64,000 nt of DNA from Thalassospira lucentensis (GCF_001613805.1 NZ_LPVY01000011.1:147684-211683), one strand, 5' to 3'; positions 19,295-29,194 are shown, numbered from the stretch's first letter. Program-made: numbers and translations. The notes: generated by a model from the letters alone, not told the origin.

Positions 19295-20164
19295 ATGACG
19301 CTTAAAACCGTTCACAGCGTTGCAGAACTGCGCGCGGTTATTGCCCAATGGCGCGCAGAAGGTTTGCGCGTCGGACTGGTTCCCACAATGGGGGCCCTTC
19401 ATGCCGGGCATATCAGCCTGACGGAGCATATCCGCAATCACGCTGATCGTGTTGTTGTCAGCATTTTCGTCAATCCGACGCAGTTTGGCCCCAACGAGGA
19501 TTTCGGTGCCTATCCGCGCACCTTGCCCGATGACCAGAAGATGCTTGATGCTGCCGGGGTGGAGCTGTGCTTTGCCCCCTCGGTCGAAGAAATGTATCCC
19601 GATGGCTTTGCCACCCGTGTCAGCGTTGACGGATCCCTGACCAACGTGCTGTGCGGTGCCGCCCGGCCCGGCCATTTTGACGGCGTCGCCCAGATCGTAA
19701 CCAAACTTTTGCTGCAAGCCTTGCCCGATAGCGCGATATTCGGCCAGAAAGACTATCAGCAACTGATGGTCATCCGGCGTTTCAGCACCGACCTGAACAT
19801 ACCGGTCGAAATCATCGGTGCACCGATCCTGCGTGAGGAAGACGGACTGGCAATGTCATCGCGCAACCGTTACCTCACCCCAGATGAACGTGCTGTTGCT
19901 CCGACCCTTAACCGGGTTCTAAGCGAAATCGTTAAAGCCGCGGTATCCGGTGCGGAAATCGGCCCGCTTCTGGCCAGGGGACGCGAAGACATCCTGCGCG
20001 CGGGTTTCAGCGCGATCGATTACCTTGAAATCCGGGATGCCAATACGCTTGAACTGGTCACCGAACGCGTCACAGGTCCCAACCGCGTCTTTGTCGCCGC
20101 CCATCTTGGCAAGGCCCGCCTGATTGACAATCACGCCATCGAACCAGCCCATATCGTGAGTTAA
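19295..20164 (+). CDS. panC: Pantothenate synthetase
   Basis: A 289-residue ligase joining pantoate and beta-alanine through a pantoyl-adenylate. The HIGH-like motif is in VPTMGALHAGHISL, followed by FVNPTQF, the GQKDYQQL nucleotide-binding segment, VPxEIIGAPILREEDGLAMSSRN (KMSKS-like region) and RN-YL. It ends the panBC pair; a small inverted repeat at 20213-20236 follows. Confidence 0.96.
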   Translation: MTLKTVHSVAELRAVIAQWRAEGLRVGLVPTMGALHAGHISLTEHIRNHADRVVVSIFVNPTQFGPNEDFGAYPRTLPDDQKMLDAAGVELCFAPSVEEMYPDGFATRVSVDGSLTNVLCGAARPGHFDGVAQIVTKLLLQALPDSAIFGQKDYQQLMVIRRFSTDLNIPVEIIGAPILREEDGLAMSSRNRYLTPDERAVAPTLNRVLSEIVKAAVSGAEIGPLLARGREDILRAGFSAIDYLEIRDANTLELVTERVTGPNRVFVAAHLGKARLIDNHAIEPAHIVS

Positions 20165-20212
20165 ACAGTGGCTTGGCCGGGACGAATCGCCGATTGCGGT
20201 GAAAGCGGTATC

Positions 20213-20236
20213 AAAAGCGCAGAACATCGCGCTTTT
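20213..20236 (+). terminator. Probable terminator hairpin of panBC
   Basis: AAAAGCGC and GCGCTTTT form an 8-bp perfect inverted repeat with an 8-base loop, and the 3' arm ends in TTTT. The hairpin is weaker than the others in the window. Confidence 0.5.
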
Positions 20237-20312
20237 GCGCCTGATTGCGCTTGACTCTCCACCCCCTATCGCATAAACCCTGCGCAACAAAGGTCGCCCA
20301 AGGGGTGACTCC

Positions 20313-20353
20313 CCCAGTCCTCGAGTTGTCGAGCACTGGGTTTTAGTTTTTTG
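20313..20353 (+). terminator. Strong intrinsic terminator between panC and ffh
   Basis: CCCAGTCCTCGA pairs with TCGAGCACTGGG (11 pairs and one mismatch) around a GTTG loop and is followed by TTTTAGTTTTTT. It is far from the panC stop and just upstream of ffh, with promoter-like elements in front (TTGACT at 20249, ATAAAC or TAAACC near 20272-20278), so it may end a separate short RNA. Confidence 0.75.
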
Positions 20354-20396
20354 TGCGCACACGGTGGAAACACCGGAAACACAGACGGGATTTGGA

Positions 20397-21881
20397 ATGT
20401 TTGAAGGACTAAGCGATCGCCTTGGCGGGGTTCTTGATAAGCTGCGCAGACGTGGCGCGCTGAAAGAATCCGACGTCAAGGAAGCCATGCGCGAAGTACG
20501 CGTCGCCCTGCTTGAGGCTGACGTAGCGCTGCCGGTCGTCAAATCATTCATCACCAATGCAACCGAGCGTGCGGTTGGTCAGGACGTTCTGCGTTCGGTC
20601 ACACCGGGCCAGATGGTCGTCAAGATCGTTCATGACGAACTGAAAAACATGCTGGGTGAAGGCGAGGATATCAACCTTGCGGCCACCCCGCCGGTTCCGA
20701 TCCTGATGGTCGGTCTGCAGGGTTCGGGTAAAACCACGAGCTCGGCCAAGATCGCGCTGCATCTGACCAAAAAGCGCAACAAGAAAGTCCTGCTGGCGTC
20801 GCTTGATATCTATCGCCCGGCCGCCCAGCAGCAGTTGAAAATTCTGGCCGACAATAACGGCCTGAACGTTCTGCCGATCATTATGGGCGAAAAGCCGGTA
20901 TCGATCGCAAAACGCGCAATGGATATGGGCCGCAAGGAAGGCTATGACGCCGTCATCCTCGATACTGCAGGTCGCCTGCATATCGATATGGAACTGATGA
21001 GCGAGGTCGCCCAGGTCCGTGACGCGGTCAACCCGGCCGAAACCCTTCTGGTCACCGATGCGATGACCGGTCAGGACTCGGTCAATGTGGCCAAGGAATT
21101 CGCCGAAAAGGTCGGCATTACCGGTATCGTTCTGACCCGTATCGACGGTGATGCACGCGGTGGTGCGGCTCTTTCGATGCGTCAGATCACCGGCTGCCCG
21201 ATCAAGATGCTCGGTACCGGTGAAAAAATCGACGAGATGGAAGCCTTCCATCCGGATCGTATCGCCAACCGTATCCTCGGTATGGGCGATGTCGTCAGCC
21301 TTGTTGAAAAGGCTGCCGAGACGATCAAACAGGAAGACGCCGAGAAAATGGCGAAGAAGCTCGCAAAGGGTCAGTTTGACCTGAACGATCTTCTTTCCCA
21401 GCTCAAGCAGCTTCAGAAAATGGGTGATCTTTCCGGCATCATGGGGATGCTGCCGGGCATGGGCGCGCTGAAAAAACAGATGTCGCAGACCAAGCTTGAT
21501 CCCAAACTTCTGACCCATCAGGAGGCGATCATCCTGTCGATGACGCCCAAGGAACGAGAAAACCCGGCCCTGATCAAGGCATCGCGCAAAAAGCGTATTG
21601 CCGCAGGCTGCGGTCTTTCGGTTCAGGATGTGAACAAGCTGCTCAAACAGTATCAGACCATGTCCACCATGATCAAAAAGATGGGCAAGATGGGCAAAAA
21701 GGGACTGTTTGGCGGCATGCCGAAAATGGATCCCTCGATGCTCGAAGGCGGCGACATGCCCGATATGAGCAAGTTGCCAAAAGGATTTCCCGGTGCCGGG
21801 GGCGGATTACCGCCCGGGTTCCCGGGATTGGGCGGCGGTGGTTTGCCGCCGGGATTTCCGGGGTTCGGTAAAAAGAAATAG
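20397..21881 (+). CDS. ffh: Signal recognition particle protein Ffh
   Basis: A 494-residue SRP GTPase that targets nascent inner-membrane proteins with the SRP RNA. The N-domain starts MFEGLSDRLGGVL, the canonical Ffh N-terminus, so the ATG at 20397 is preferred over a GTG at 20364. G-domain motifs are GLQGSGKTT (P-loop), DTAGRLHID and TRIDGDARGG. The methionine-rich M domain carries the SRP RNA-binding segment ALIKASRKKRIAAGCG. The tail is Gly/Pro/Phe-rich repeats (GFPGLGGGGLPPGFPG). First gene of the ffh-rpsP-rimM-trmD-rplS group. Confidence 0.97.
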   Translation: MFEGLSDRLGGVLDKLRRRGALKESDVKEAMREVRVALLEADVALPVVKSFITNATERAVGQDVLRSVTPGQMVVKIVHDELKNMLGEGEDINLAATPPVPILMVGLQGSGKTTSSAKIALHLTKKRNKKVLLASLDIYRPAAQQQLKILADNNGLNVLPIIMGEKPVSIAKRAMDMGRKEGYDAVILDTAGRLHIDMELMSEVAQVRDAVNPAETLLVTDAMTGQDSVNVAKEFAEKVGITGIVLTRIDGDARGGAALSMRQITGCPIKMLGTGEKIDEMEAFHPDRIANRILGMGDVVSLVEKAAETIKQEDAEKMAKKLAKGQFDLNDLLSQLKQLQKMGDLSGIMGMLPGMGALKKQMSQTKLDPKLLTHQEAIILSMTPKERENPALIKASRKKRIAAGCGLSVQDVNKLLKQYQTMSTMIKKMGKMGKKGLFGGMPKMDPSMLEGGDMPDMSKLPKGFPGAGGGLPPGFPGLGGGGLPPGFPGFGKKK

Positions 21882-22007
21882 CCAAGCCCCCGGTTCTCAA
21901 GATTTTTCGAAAGAACCAAACACCCCGGTTCCCTGAACCGGAATAAATTGATCCTCCGGGATCGTAACTTGAAGACTACAAACCCAAGCTGAAAGGAACT
22001 TATCCGA

Positions 22008-22412
22008 ATGGCTGTCAAGATTCGTCTTTCCCGTGGCGGTGCCAAAAAGCGTCCGTACTACCGTATCGTAGTTGCAGATGCCCGTGCCCCGCGTGACGGC
22101 AGCTTCATCGAGAAAGTCGGTACCTATGATCCGATGCTCCCGAAGGATGCTGACAACCGCGTGACCTTCAAAGAAGAGCGCATCAAATATTGGCTGGGCG
22201 TTGGCGCACAGCCGACCGATCGTGTTGCACGTTTCCTGGGCAAAGCTGGCCTGGCTGACGCGTTCAAACCGACCGAACAGCCCCAGAAGTCTGCTCCGAA
22301 GGCGAAAGCCCAGGAACGCCTTCGTGAGAAAGCTGAAAAAGCCGAAGCCGCTGCTGCTGCAGCTGCCGAAGCTGCTGCGGCTCCTGCTGAAGAAGCTGCC
22401 AGCGAAGAATAA
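22008..22412 (+). CDS. rpsP: Small ribosomal subunit protein bS16
   Basis: A 134-residue ribosomal protein with the usual start [20 protein letters not shown] and [13 protein letters not shown]. After about residue 85 it has an Ala/Lys/Glu-rich tail of about 45 residues, common in alphaproteobacteria. Its place between ffh and rimM is conserved. GGAA upstream of the ATG serves as ribosome-binding site. Confidence 0.97.
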   Translation: MAVKIRLSRGGAKKRPYYRIVVADARAPRDGSFIEKVGTYDPMLPKDADNRVTFKEERIKYWLGVGAQPTDRVARFLGKAGLADAFKPTEQPQKSAPKAKAQERLREKAEKAEAAAAAAAEAAAAPAEEAASEE

Positions 22413-22457
22413 GCTTTTCGCACGCTTTGATCAGATACCGGAAATTTGTGAACCGAA

Positions 22458-23132
22458 ATGGCTGATACCCGCAAATCCAAAACCGACGATGCATTTGTCT
22501 GCGTCGGCATGATCACCGCCCCGCACGGGGTGCGTGGTGCCGTGCGCGTCAAAAGCTATACCGTCGATCCGGATAACCTTGTCGGTTACGGCCCGTTGTT
22601 CGACGCCAAGGGACAGGCGAAATTCAAACTGTCTCCTGTCGGACATGTTCGCGACCAGCTGATCGCCAAGATCGATGGTGTGAACGACCGGGACGCCGCC
22701 GAACGGCTGCGGGGAACCAAGCTTTACGTACCGCGGACGGCCCTGCCGGAAACGGAAGACGAAGACGAATTCTATCTTGCCGATCTTGTCGGCCTGAAAG
22801 CCCATCATGTTGATGGTTCGCTGTTCGGGACGGTACGGGGTGTGGCTGATTTTGGCGCGGGCGATGTGATCGAAATCGCGCTGGAAGAAGTCCGTGGCAA
22901 AGTCGTCGTTCTGCCGTTTACCAAGGAAGTCGTGCCCGATGTGGTGCTTTCGGAACGCAAGCTGGTGGTAAATCCGCCCGAGGGGCTTTTGCAGGAAGAA
23001 GAAGGACCGGGAAATCGTACCCGCCGTCCGGGCAGCTCCCGCAAGGACTCTCAGGCCGACCGCGATTCTGATGCCGTCACTGCCGATGCAGTAGGCGCAG
23101 AAAATGCGACCGGCAGCGGAAAGGAGGCCTGA
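22458..23132 (+). CDS. rimM: 16S rRNA processing/ribosome maturation factor RimM
   Basis: A 224-residue protein with an N-terminal RimM barrel (VCVGMITAPHGVRGAVRVKSY) and a C-terminal PRC barrel (DEFYLADLVGLKAHH ... GAGDVIEI), which binds S19 during 30S head assembly. The PRC part ends with NPPEGLL near residue 178; the remaining 45 residues are a charged, probably disordered extension. It is three bases upstream of trmD. Confidence 0.95.
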   Translation: MADTRKSKTDDAFVCVGMITAPHGVRGAVRVKSYTVDPDNLVGYGPLFDAKGQAKFKLSPVGHVRDQLIAKIDGVNDRDAAERLRGTKLYVPRTALPETEDEDEFYLADLVGLKAHHVDGSLFGTVRGVADFGAGDVIEIALEEVRGKVVVLPFTKEVVPDVVLSERKLVVNPPEGLLQEEEGPGNRTRRPGSSRKDSQADRDSDAVTADAVGAENATGSGKEA

Positions 23133-23135
23133 TCG

Positions 23136-23852
23136 ATGTCTGTGTGGCAGGCCAAGGTTGCAACCCTGTTCCCGGAAATGTTCCCGGGCGCGCTCGGCCA
23201 GTCTCTGGCCGGACGGGCACTGGAAAACGGGATCTGGTCGCTGGATGTCAAAGACATCCGTGATCATGCAACCGACCGTCACCGCACTGTTGACGACAAT
23301 CCTTTCGGGGGTGGGGCCGGTATGGTCATGCGCCCGGATATTGTCGACGCCACCCTGCGTGAATTGCGTGCGGAAGCTCCGCAATTGCCGCTGATTTATC
23401 TCAGCCCGCGCGGGAAAATGCTGAACCAGAAACGTTGCCGCGAACTGGCAGCGGGACCGGGTGCCATCCTGTTGTGCGGTCGCTACGAAGGTATCGACCA
23501 GCGCGTACTTGATGAACACGCGGTCGAGGAAATCAGCATTGGCGATTACATCCTCATGGGCGGCGAACTGCCGGCCATGGTCCTGATTGAATCGTGCATT
23601 CGCCTTATCGAAGGTGTGGTCAACAAGACCGAATCCGTCGACGAGGAAAGCTTTGAAACCGGGTTGCTTGAATATCCGCATTACACGCGCCCGGCCAATT
23701 GGAACGGGCGTGACGTGCCGGAGATCTTGCTTTCCGGACATCATGCCAAGGTACAAGCCTGGCGGCATGCTCAGGCAGAGGAAATTACCCGTGCTCGGCG
23801 TCCTGACCTTTGGGATCAGTATGTCGCACGCGGGCACATCAAAGAGGGTTAA
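23136..23852 (+). CDS. trmD: tRNA (guanine-N1-)-methyltransferase
   Basis: A 238-residue SPOUT methyltransferase that makes m1G37 in tRNAs reading CNN codons and prevents frameshifting. The deep trefoil-knot motifs are present: [26 protein letters not shown] and [17 protein letters not shown]. It starts three bases after rimM and ends four bases before rplS. Confidence 0.97.
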   Translation: MSVWQAKVATLFPEMFPGALGQSLAGRALENGIWSLDVKDIRDHATDRHRTVDDNPFGGGAGMVMRPDIVDATLRELRAEAPQLPLIYLSPRGKMLNQKRCRELAAGPGAILLCGRYEGIDQRVLDEHAVEEISIGDYILMGGELPAMVLIESCIRLIEGVVNKTESVDEESFETGLLEYPHYTRPANWNGRDVPEILLSGHHAKVQAWRHAQAEEITRARRPDLWDQYVARGHIKEG

Positions 23853-23855
23853 ACC

Positions 23856-24260
23856 ATGACCAACGCAATCATCCAGCAGATCGAAAAAGATCAGCTCGAT
23901 AAAATCGCTGCAAAACGCGAAGTTCCGGAATTCGACGCAGGCGACACCGTCCGTGTTCACCTGAAAGTCGTTGAAGGCACCCGCGAGCGTATCCAGCAGT
24001 TCGAAGGCGTCTGCATCGCCAAGAAAAACCGCGGCCTGAACTCGTCCTTCACCCTGCGTAAAATCGCATCGGGCGAAGGTGTCGAGCGTATCTTCCAGAA
24101 CTACTCCCCGGCGATCGACAAAATCGAAGTCGTCCGTCGTGGTGACGTTCGTCGCGCAAAACTTTACTACCTGCGTGGCCGTACCGGTAAATCGGCGCGT
24201 ATCGCCGAACAGACCACCGGTCACAAAGGCAAACTGACCGCTGCAGAACGCAAGAAATAA
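23856..24260 (+). CDS. rplS: Large ribosomal subunit protein bL19
   Basis: A 134-residue ribosomal protein with [41 protein letters not shown] and [24 protein letters not shown], all family signatures. Last gene of the group and followed 28 bases later by a strong terminator. Confidence 0.97.
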   Translation: MTNAIIQQIEKDQLDKIAAKREVPEFDAGDTVRVHLKVVEGTRERIQQFEGVCIAKKNRGLNSSFTLRKIASGEGVERIFQNYSPAIDKIEVVRRGDVRRAKLYYLRGRTGKSARIAEQTTGHKGKLTAAERKK

Positions 24261-24838
24261 TCTGCGTTCCGTATTGTCGGAATGATTTACGGGCTCACCT
24301 TCGGGTGGGCCCGTTTCTTTTGGGCTATTTCTTTTGCCTGTGTTTCGGGCGACAAAGAACCCCGAAATACACTTTATACGTGCATCATATCGAATCGCCG
24401 GTTTTCGCGCCCGATTGATGTAACGCGCGGAAACCTTGCGAATAACATATAACTTTATTTTATATCAGATATCCCTGTTTTGGCCGCATCCCCCGGAATC
24501 TGGTTGTTTTGGCTACTACAGGATGCTCAATTTTCCCTGAATCTACTTTGGGATGTAATTGCGTAAAAAAACACGCGCCCGGTTGCTTGCGATTTGGAAG
24601 CTTGAGTGTATAAAGGCACTCCCGCGGCAAAAACGATCAAGTCCGTGCGGTTCTGGATAATAAAATTTCGCATATCGGGACAAACCCGGATGCCCGGAGG
24701 AACAGGCGACACAGTGCGCCGCATGACATCGCAATCCAGGGATTGCCGTCGTAAAAAACATCCCCGGTTTAACGTCCATTGCCGGCACAACTGTCTGGTC
24801 GTCGCTGCATACAAGATCGATTTTAAGAGGAGGTCGAG
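24261..24838. other. Long intergenic leader region upstream of leuC
   Basis: Contains 578 bases without a convincing gene. It holds the rplS terminator (24289-24320), a GC-rich imperfect inverted repeat at 24400-24435, an AT-rich block at about 24440-24475, and a promoter candidate TTGCGA (24587-24592), 16-base spacer, TATAAA (24609-24614). The last 220 bases before leuC look like an untranslated leader. No leucine-codon run typical of a Leu attenuator peptide was found. A long antisense frame across leuC ends here and is regarded as a shadow. Confidence 0.5.
24289..24320 (+). terminator. Intrinsic terminator after rplS
   Basis: ACGGGCTCACC, loop TTC, GGGTGGGCCCGT and then TTTCTTTT form a stable hairpin with U tract 28 bases after the rplS stop. 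Confidence 0.85.
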
Positions 24839-26245
24839 ATGGGTGCGCCTAAAACCCTTTTTGACAAGATTTGGGAAAGTCACGTGGTCGATACGCAGGA
24901 TGATGGTACCTGCCTGATTTATATTGACCGCCATCTCGTTCATGAAGTGACCAGCCCGCAGGCTTTCGAAGGCCTTCGCAATTCTGGCCGCAAAGTGCGC
25001 CACCCGGAACTCACCCTTGCCGTTCCGGATCATAACGTTCCGACCACGGACCGTTCCGAAGGCATCAAGGAAGAAGACAGCCGTATCCAGGTCAACACCC
25101 TTGACCAGAACGCCAAGGATACCGGCATCCATTACTTCCCGATGAATGACCTGCGTCAGGGCATCGTTCACATTGTCGGCCCCGAAGAAGGTTTCACCCT
25201 GCCGGGTATTACCATGGTCTGCGGCGACTCGCACACCTCGACCCACGGCGCATTTGGCACCCTGGCATTCGGTATCGGCACGTCTGAAGTCGAACATGTT
25301 CTGGCCACTCAGACGCTGGTTCAGAAACCGGCGAAAAACATGCTGGTCAAGGTAGAAGGCGATCTGCATCCGGGCGTTACCGCCAAGGACGTGACCCTTG
25401 CCATCATCGGGCGCATCGGCACGGCCGGTGGCACCGGCTATGTGATCGAATATGCCGGTTCGGCCATTCGGTCGCTGTCGATGGAAGGCCGCATGACCGT
25501 TTGCAACATGTCGATCGAAGGCGGTGCACGCGCGGGCCTTATCGCACCGGACGAAAAAACCTTTGAATATATCAAGGGCCGCCCGATGGCGCCCAAAGGT
25601 GCGGCGTTCGAACAGGCCGTCGAATACTGGAAGACGCTGCCGTCTGACGAAGGTGCGCATTACGACAAGATCGTCGAAATCGATGCTGCCGACATCATCC
25701 CGCAGGTCACCTGGGGCACGAGCCCCGAAGACGTCGTACCGGTTAACGGCAAAGTGCCGGCACCGTCCGACGCCAAAGACCCCGGCAAACAGAAAGCCAT
25801 CGCCCGTTCGCTCGAATATATGGGCCTGACGGCTGGCACCAATATCGAAGACATCAGGATTGATCGCGTTTTTATCGGTTCCTGCACCAATGGCCGCATC
25901 GAAGACCTGCGCGCCGCGGCGGTTATCGCCAAGGGTCGCAAGGTTGCCGATCATGTCAGTGCCATGGTCGTTCCGGGTTCCGGTCTGGTCAAGGAACAGG
26001 CAGAAGCCGAAGGCCTGCACGAGATCTTCCTCGAAGCCGGTTTTGAATGGCGTGAACCGGGCTGCTCGATGTGCCTTGCGATGAACCCGGACCGACTGGA
26101 ACCGGGCGAACGTTGCGCATCGACCTCCAACCGTAACTTCGAAGGCCGTCAGGGCCGTGGTGGCCGTACCCACCTGCTCAGCCCGGCGATGGCCGTGGCA
26201 GCGGCAGTCACCGGTCATCTGACTGACGTCCGCAAACTCGGTTAA
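24839..26245 (+). CDS. leuC: 3-isopropylmalate dehydratase large subunit
   Basis: A 468-residue aconitase-family subunit that isomerises 2- to 3-isopropylmalate in leucine synthesis. [4Fe-4S] cysteines occur in [14 protein letters not shown] (first ligand in the TMVCGDSH region), [11 protein letters not shown] and [14 protein letters not shown]. The AGGAGG ribosome-binding site at 24830-24835 is near ideal, suggesting strong translation. Works with LeuD downstream. Confidence 0.97.
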   Translation: MGAPKTLFDKIWESHVVDTQDDGTCLIYIDRHLVHEVTSPQAFEGLRNSGRKVRHPELTLAVPDHNVPTTDRSEGIKEEDSRIQVNTLDQNAKDTGIHYFPMNDLRQGIVHIVGPEEGFTLPGITMVCGDSHTSTHGAFGTLAFGIGTSEVEHVLATQTLVQKPAKNMLVKVEGDLHPGVTAKDVTLAIIGRIGTAGGTGYVIEYAGSAIRSLSMEGRMTVCNMSIEGGARAGLIAPDEKTFEYIKGRPMAPKGAAFEQAVEYWKTLPSDEGAHYDKIVEIDAADIIPQVTWGTSPEDVVPVNGKVPAPSDAKDPGKQKAIARSLEYMGLTAGTNIEDIRIDRVFIGSCTNGRIEDLRAAAVIAKGRKVADHVSAMVVPGSGLVKEQAEAEGLHEIFLEAGFEWREPGCSMCLAMNPDRLEPGERCASTSNRNFEGRQGRGGRTHLLSPAMAVAAAVTGHLTDVRKLG

Positions 26246-26256
26246 GGCAGAAACCC

Positions 26257-26445
26257 ATGGCAGAACAGTCATTCATCAGTTTCCGTGACGGCGCCGCGCG
26301 CTGTGGCAGGGCCCCGATCCTTGAACAACTGCTTCCGCAGCTGACCGGGATCAATCTGCCCGAATTCGTTGCGAAGGATATCGACGCAACCGAGGAACTG
26401 ATCGAGGCACTTGGTCTTGCCTGGGAAACTGGAAGCAAGGGATAA
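26257..26445 (+). CDS. Small conserved-looking protein between leuC and leuD, unknown
   Basis: A 62-residue soluble, acidic protein (start [20 protein letters not shown], then [22 protein letters not shown] and an acidic helix) fitting exactly between leuC (11-base gap) and leuD (5-base gap). The packing suggests co-translation with the two dehydratase subunits. I recognise no family. GGCAG five bases before the ATG could be a weak ribosome-binding site. It might be a Rhodospirillales-specific accessory of LeuCD, which is conjecture. Confidence 0.6.
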   Translation: MAEQSFISFRDGAARCGRAPILEQLLPQLTGINLPEFVAKDIDATEELIEALGLAWETGSKG

Positions 26446-26450
26446 GATTA

Positions 26451-27062
26451 ATGGATAAGTTCACGACCCTCACCGGTGTGGCAGCACCGCTACCGATGAT
26501 CAATGTCGATACTGACATGATCATCCCGAAACAGTTCCTGAAAACCATCAAGCGTTCGGGCCTTGGCAAGAACCTGTTTGATGAAATGCGTTACGACGAC
26601 AAGGGCAACGAAATCCCGGATTTCGTCCTGAACAAACCGGCCTATCGCAATGCCAAGATCATCGTATCGGGTGACAACTTTGGCTGTGGTTCGTCGCGTG
26701 AACATGCGCCCTGGTCGCTGCTTGATTTCGGCATTCGCTGCATCATCGCACCAAGCTTTGCCGACATTTTCTATAACAACTGCTTCAAGAACGGCATCCT
26801 GCCGATCCGTCTGCCGCAGGAAGATGTCGACAAGCTGATGGATGACGCCGAACGCGGTGAAAACGCCACCATCACCATCGATCTTGAAAAACAGGAAATC
26901 CATGGTCCGGATGGCGGCTGCATCAAGTTTGATGTCGAACCGTTCCGCAAACATTGCCTGTTGAACGGCCTTGATGACATCGGTCTGACCCTTCAGAAAG
27001 GCGATGCGATCAACGATTTTGAAGCCAAGCGCGCTGCGTCGCAGCCCTGGCTGTCGCTGTAA
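26451..27062 (+). CDS. leuD: 3-isopropylmalate dehydratase small subunit
   Basis: A 203-residue swivel-domain subunit that completes the LeuCD active site. Signatures: [35 protein letters not shown] and [17 protein letters not shown]. The length is normal. It is followed after eight bases by a hairpin with T tract, then leuB. Confidence 0.97.
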   Translation: MDKFTTLTGVAAPLPMINVDTDMIIPKQFLKTIKRSGLGKNLFDEMRYDDKGNEIPDFVLNKPAYRNAKIIVSGDNFGCGSSREHAPWSLLDFGIRCIIAPSFADIFYNNCFKNGILPIRLPQEDVDKLMDDAERGENATITIDLEKQEIHGPDGGCIKFDVEPFRKHCLLNGLDDIGLTLQKGDAINDFEAKRAASQPWLSL

Positions 27063-27070
27063 TTCAAAGA

Positions 27071-27104
27071 GGCGGCAGACCGTTCGGGTTTGCCGCCCTT
27101 TTTG
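27071..27104 (+). terminator. Terminator-like hairpin between leuD and leuB
   Basis: GGCGGCA (27071-27077) and TGCCGCC (27091-27097) form a 7-bp stem followed by CTTTTTG. It begins eight bases after the leuD stop and 48 bases before leuB, so it could end or attenuate the leuCD transcript. Confidence 0.65.
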
Positions 27105-27151
27105 TCGATACGGGGTGTGCGGCCCCGATAATATCTGGGAAGGATTGTTTG

Positions 27152-28255
27152 ATGAGCACCACCAAAAAAGTTCTGATGCTGCCCGGCGACGGCATTGGCC
27201 CCGAAGTCATGCGTCAGGTTCAGCGCGTCATGGACTGGATGGCCAAGAAGCGTAACGTCAATTTCGAAATCACCGAAGGTCTGATCGGTGGCGCGTCGAT
27301 CGATGCGCACAACAATCCGCTGACCGATGAAACGCTTGCCGATGCCATGGCGGCCGATGCGGTTCTGCTCGGTGCTGTTGGTGGTCCGAAATGGGATAAC
27401 CTTCCGTTTGAAATCAAACCGGAACGCGGCCTTCTGAAAATCCGCAAGGAAATGGGCCTGTTTGCCAATCTGCGTCCGGCACTTGTGTTTGATGCGCTTG
27501 TCGGTGCCTCGACGCTGAAGGAAGACATCGTCAAGGGTCTGGATATCATGATCCTGCGCGAACTGACCGGCGGCATCTATTTCGGTCAGCCACGCGGCAT
27601 CGAAGAACGAGACGGTGTGCGTTTTGGCTTCAACACGCTGGTTTATTCCGAGCCGGAAGTTGAACGTATCGCCCGTGTCGCCTTTGACATGGCCATGAAG
27701 CGCAACAAACGACTGTGCTCGGTTGATAAGGCCAACGTTCTGGAATCGACCGTCCTGTGGCGCGAAGTTGTTGAACGCGTTGCCAAGGACTTCCCGGAAG
27801 TCGAAGTCAGCCACATGTATGTTGATAACGCCTCCATGCAGCTGGTCCGTAATCCGAAACAGTTTGACGTGATGGTCACCACCAACATGTTTGGCGACAT
27901 CCTTTCCGATTGTGCCGCAATGCTGACCGGGTCGCTCGGTATGCTGCCGTCTGCATCGCTGGGTGCTGCCGATGAAAACGGTGCGCGCAAGGCGCTTTAC
28001 GAGCCGGTACACGGCTCCGCCCCGGACATCGCTGGCCAGGATATCGCCAACCCACTGGCAACCATCCTCTCATTCGCCATGATGCTGCGTTACTCGTTCG
28101 ACATGGGCGATGATGCCACCCTGATCGAAACCGCGGTTCAGAACGTTCTGAAAGGCGGACTGCGCACCGCTGACATCATGCAGCCGGGCATGGCAAAGGT
28201 TTCGACCACCGTCATGGGTGAATCGCTGATCAACGAACTCGACAAGATCGCCTGA
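27152..28255 (+). CDS. leuB: 3-isopropylmalate dehydrogenase
   Basis: A 367-residue NAD-dependent beta-decarboxylating dehydrogenase that makes 2-ketoisocaproate in leucine synthesis. Signatures: [36 protein letters not shown], and the metal/substrate motif [26 protein letters not shown]. The ATG at 27152 follows GGAAGGA by seven bases; the codon before it is a TTG that could be misread as start. Ends at a shared terminator with the convergent sigma-factor gene. Confidence 0.97.
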   Translation: MSTTKKVLMLPGDGIGPEVMRQVQRVMDWMAKKRNVNFEITEGLIGGASIDAHNNPLTDETLADAMAADAVLLGAVGGPKWDNLPFEIKPERGLLKIRKEMGLFANLRPALVFDALVGASTLKEDIVKGLDIMILRELTGGIYFGQPRGIEERDGVRFGFNTLVYSEPEVERIARVAFDMAMKRNKRLCSVDKANVLESTVLWREVVERVAKDFPEVEVSHMYVDNASMQLVRNPKQFDVMVTTNMFGDILSDCAAMLTGSLGMLPSASLGAADENGARKALYEPVHGSAPDIAGQDIANPLATILSFAMMLRYSFDMGDDATLIETAVQNVLKGGLRTADIMQPGMAKVSTTVMGESLINELDKIA

Positions 28256-28280
28256 TCTTTCTGATCACGCCTCAAAGAAC

Positions 28281-28309
28281 AAAGGCCGGATCATTGATCC
28301 GGCCTTTTT
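28281..28309. terminator. Bidirectional terminator between leuB and the ECF sigma gene
   Basis: AAAGGCCGGATC, loop ATT, GATCCGGCCTTT and then TTTC on the right, with A-rich sequence on the left. The stem has 12 perfect pairs and lies between convergent genes. Confidence 0.9.
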
Positions 28310-29194
28310 CTATGCCCGTCCCAGATGTTGCAGGAAAACAAGCTTGTCCGGGTTCCGGTGAACAAAAATATCCACCACCGCACCGTCTTTCTGTGCAAAT
28401 CCAACGGCCGAGACAAGGCTTTCGCCTTCATGCAGCAGCAGCCAGTAATCTGTTCCGTCAAACGCAATGCTTTCCACCGCGTTCTCGGCCTTTTTGCGCC
28501 AGACACCGGTAAAGAAGCGCGCAACCTTTTCCGCACCATAAATCGGATTTGCCGCCGCCGGGGCCTTGCCGCCACTATCGGAATGCATGATCACATTGGG
28601 TGCCAACTGCCCGATCAGGGCCTGCAAATCCCCGCCGATCAGGGCATCGACAAAAGCGGTAACCTGCCCCTTATCAGCGGCTTCACTATCGGGAACCGGT
28701 GTCGGGTCGCGGTCATGTTCGCGGTTCACCTTGCGGCGCGCGCGAAACAGGATCTGGCGGGTATTGTTTTCGGTCCGCTCGATCACCGGGGCAATTTCCT
28801 CGTGTGACCAGTCAAAAACATCATGCAGGACAAGGGCAACCCGTTCGACCGGTCCCAAGCGTTCAAGCATCATCACATAGGCCTGCCCCAGGCCATCCCG
28901 TTCAATCAGGTTGTTTTCGGCTTCCGCCTCAACCACAGGCGCCCAGGGTTCGGGCAACCACTGCCCGACATAATTTTCACGCTGGCGACGGGCCGATTTC
29001 AGAACATCAAGGCAGATATTGCTACATACCCGCACCAGCCACGCCGTGGCATCGCGGATGTCATCCTTTGTTGTCGCCCGCCAGCGCAACCAGACATCCT
29101 GCACGGCATCTTCGGCATCGGCATGACTGCCCAGCATGCGATAGGCCAGGGCATGCAGCCGCCCGCGATGGGTTTCGAAAACCTGATCTGCCAT
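28310..29194 (-). CDS. ECF sigma factor of the ECF41 (SigJ) type
   Basis: A 294-residue sigma factor with sigma-2 (FETHRGRLHALAYRMLGS ... AEDAVQDVWLRW) and sigma-4 (RLGPVERVALVLHDVFDWSHEEIAPVIERTENN) regions, followed by a SnoaL/NTF2-like C-terminal domain (about 180-290) containing DSGGK, the ECF41 hallmark (D-G/S-G-G-K/R). In ECF41 proteins this extension controls activity in place of an anti-sigma factor. The ATG at 29194 is chosen because longer frames (to 29353) overlap the upstream gene. It is downstream of a carboxymuconolactone decarboxylase-family gene, the usual ECF41 partner. Confidence 0.88.
   Translation of the reverse strand: MADQVFETHRGRLHALAYRMLGSHADAEDAVQDVWLRWRATTKDDIRDATAWLVRVCSNICLDVLKSARRQRENYVGQWLPEPWAPVVEAEAENNLIERDGLGQAYVMMLERLGPVERVALVLHDVFDWSHEEIAPVIERTENNTRQILFRARRKVNREHDRDPTPVPDSEAADKGQVTAFVDALIGGDLQALIGQLAPNVIMHSDSGGKAPAAANPIYGAEKVARFFTGVWRKKAENAVESIAFDGTDYWLLLHEGESLVSAVGFAQKDGAVVDIFVHRNPDKLVFLQHLGRA

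Noticed and set aside
22431..24224. A 597-codon open frame on the minus strand
   Set aside because: Antisense to rimM, trmD and rplS, which are beyond doubt.
24527..26272. A 581-codon open frame on the minus strand
   Set aside because: It is fully antisense to leuC, has no ribosome-binding site, and its product is rich in Arg, Phe and His without domain pattern; typical shadow of a high-GC gene.
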